Shown here in pieces: positions 62,885 through 64,000 of a stretch of 64,000 nt of DNA. The position numbers were made by a program, and so were the translations under genes. This DNA comes from Marinobacterium litorale DSM 23545 (lineage in GTDB: Bacteria > Pseudomonadota > Gammaproteobacteria > Pseudomonadales > Balneatricaceae): positions 62,001 through 126,000 of the forward strand of contig NZ_AUAZ01000001.1 of assembly GCF_000428985.1 (NCBI RefSeq), read 5' to 3'. Below the pieces are notes generated by a model, which worked only from the letters and a program-made list of their open reading frames with translations, had not been told where the DNA came from and ran no database searches. Position 1 is the first letter of the stretch. Every line of letters begins with the position of its first letter.

Positions 62885-63748
62885 ATGAAAACCGATATTC
62901 CGCTGTTTGATCTGACACCGGCCATAGGTCCCGGCTCTAAATCCGAAGACGATGGCCTCAGTTATATGCCGATGCCGAAAGAGATGCATACCTTCGAGCC
63001 GCCGAGGTTGCCGGAGCCGGAAGAGCTCTCCCAGGCCCCGGGGGCTATGGTACTGCTGGGGCGTGTGCAGGAGGCGCTGGATCAATACCGGCCGGGGCAG
63101 GCTGTAGAAGTCATCGAACTGGATAGTCTGGATGAGGCTGAAAAAGCGCTGCTATACCAGGTCCTGGGAGAGGGTGAGGTTGCGCTTCAGATTATCGGTG
63201 ATCACCCGGTTCGAGCCCAGGAGACCGTGTTGGCGGGGCTCTGGTGGTTACAGAAGTTGGATCAAGCGGGCGCGGTCGTTAGCCAGTGGCTGGAGGTGGC
63301 CGATGTGCCTCAATGTGCCCGCGACAATGCCTTCCCCTCGTCGGATGTTCCGGTGATCGAACTGGATCAGTTGCCGTTGGGCGTTCTGAATGCAGGGCCT
63401 GTTCTGGTGGAGTTGTTGGATGTGGCCCGCAAGCACCAACAGGAGGCCCGTGAACTGCCCCATGTGATTAACCTCTCACTGCTGCCGTTTGCGCCTGAGG
63501 ATCATCAGTTTCTCGGAGAAAAACTGGGACAGGGACAGGTAGTGATCCTCTCCCGGGGATATGGAAACTGCCGTATCAGTGCCACCGCGATCGCCGGTAT
63601 CTGGCGCGTTCAGTATTACAACAGTACCGACCAGCTGATACTCGATACGCTGGAGGTGATCGATATCCCTCAGGTGGCCTGTGCGGCGCGGGAGGATCTG
63701 GAAGATTCCGCAGAGCGCCTGCGGGAGATGCGCGAGGTTTTGGTGTGA
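62885..63748 (+). CDS. hupH: Hydrogenase expression/formation protein HupH/HyaF
   Basis: A 287-residue protein with MKTDIPLFDLTPAIGPGSKS, YMPMPKEMHTFEPPRLPEPEE, GEGEVALQIIG and NAGPVLVELLDVARKH, the defining HupH segments. It is a maturation factor for uptake hydrogenases of unclear mechanism. The AAGGAG five bases before ATG 62885 sets the start. It overlaps hupI by four bases (GTGA). Confidence 0.9.
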   Translation: MKTDIPLFDLTPAIGPGSKSEDDGLSYMPMPKEMHTFEPPRLPEPEELSQAPGAMVLLGRVQEALDQYRPGQAVEVIELDSLDEAEKALLYQVLGEGEVALQIIGDHPVRAQETVLAGLWWLQKLDQAGAVVSQWLEVADVPQCARDNAFPSSDVPVIELDQLPLGVLNAGPVLVELLDVARKHQQEARELPHVINLSLLPFAPEDHQFLGEKLGQGQVVILSRGYGNCRISATAIAGIWRVQYYNSTDQLILDTLEVIDIPQVACAAREDLEDSAERLREMREVLV

Positions 63749-63966
63749 GCGCGGGTTTTGAGGGAAGCTATCTGGGCGATGACAGCCGAATTACGGATAC
63801 AACCCGGTTGGAATGCAAGATTTGCTGGTATCTCTACGACCCGAGTGACGGTGATGAGGTCTGGCAGATCCCGCCCGGCACGCCTTTTACCGCGTTGCCC
63901 GATCACTGGCGCTGCCCGCAGTGCGATGGCGACCGAGACCAGTTTATGGTCGTGGATGAGCCATGA
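63745..63966 (+). CDS. hupI: Rubredoxin-like protein HupI
   Basis: A 73-residue protein with LECKICWYLYDPSDGDEVWQIPPGTPFTALPDHWRCPQCD, the two CxxC motifs that bind one iron as in rubredoxins; the second is CPQCD rather than CPxCG. HupI belongs to uptake hydrogenase operons and protects or helps assemble the small subunit. It overlaps hupH by four bases and hupJ by an ATGA. Confidence 0.92.
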   Translation: MSAGFEGSYLGDDSRITDTTRLECKICWYLYDPSDGDEVWQIPPGTPFTALPDHWRCPQCDGDRDQFMVVDEP

Positions 63967-64000
63967 GCACCGTGGAGCATCTGTTACTGGCGCATTACCG
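63963..64000 (+). CDS. hupJ: Start of hupJ-like hydrogenase assembly gene (runs off the right edge)
   Basis: ATG at 63963 overlaps the hupI stop and reads MSTVEHLLLAHYR to the window end. HupJ (HybE family) is the usual next gene in hupDFGHIJ clusters. With only about 12 residues, the assignment rests on position more than on sequence. Confidence 0.5.
   Translation, partial: MSTVEHLLLAHY

Overview
The window is chromosomal DNA of a Gammaproteobacterium. The ffs-dnaX-ybaB-recR block, the ycjX/ycjF pair, ycgL/ycgN, rpsA, monomeric NADP-isocitrate dehydrogenase, Prc protease, a P. aeruginosa-like type IV pilus locus and a HupDFGHIJ hydrogenase-maturation operon together suggest a free-living, probably marine or aquatic relative of the Marinobacter/Oceanospirillales group. 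That placement is inference and the genus is not resolved. Most of the window looks moderately GC-rich. About 18.1-27.6 kb is strikingly AT-rich and looks horizontally acquired.

Layout. 1-3.4 kb: the start of a DUF2058 gene, a LysE-type exporter and ycjX-ycjF. 3.4-5.5 kb: the SRP RNA gene ffs with a good sigma70-type promoter, then a RelE/ParE-ParD-like toxin-antitoxin pair and a PAS-GGDEF diguanylate cyclase lying between ffs and dnaX. A second 28-bp copy of the SRP RNA core sits at the 3' end of the cyclase gene, so the toxin-antitoxin pair is bracketed by direct repeats. 5.7-10.5 kb: dnaX (with a candidate -1 frameshift site), ybaB, recR, rnd, ycgL, ycgN. 10.5-18.1 kb: pilD, pilC and pilB (minus strand), then pilS, pilR and pilA (plus strand), with a near-perfect sigma54 promoter before pilA.

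18.1-31.0 kb is a glycan island. Directly after the pilA terminator lie a GT-C/TPR membrane protein of TMTC type, a DPM1-like polyprenol-phosphate glycosyltransferase and a GT4-type enzyme; I infer a pilin glycosylation module. Converging on it from the right is a minus-strand surface-polysaccharide operon: rfbB-rfbD-rfbA-rfbC for dTDP-L-rhamnose, then glycosyltransferases, a flippase and a methyltransferase. 31.1-35.1 kb: a beta-CASP metallo-beta-lactamase RNase, a HEPN protein, two MNT nucleotidyltransferases, small genes and nadC. 35.4-39.1 kb: a minor-pilin operon (fimT/pilV/pilW/pilE/pilX) without pilY1, whose PilW carries a long Gly-Ser-Asp tandem-repeat linker. A 37-bp box upstream of this operon matches one upstream of pilA.

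39.2-51.8 kb: ampD, an orphan ABC ATPase, coaE, yacG, rpsA, a coiled-coil membrane protein, prc, an FKBP lipoprotein, apeB, a DUF4160/DUF2442 pair, and a translationally coupled glutamate-cysteine-ligase-like/aspartoacylase-like pair. 51.8-61.1 kb: an old-yellow-enzyme reductase with an ArsR regulator, a NosR-like membrane flavo-iron-sulfur protein, cysQ, icd, a hemerythrin, and a PAS histidine-kinase-like protein whose catalytic motifs are all degenerate. 61.5-64.0 kb: hydrogenase maturation genes hupD-F-G-H-I-J, the last running off the edge; no hydrogenase structural genes are present upstream. Short palindromic REP-like elements recur in at least seven intergenic gaps outside the AT-rich island. 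No tRNA, rRNA, CRISPR array, transposase or integrase was recognised.
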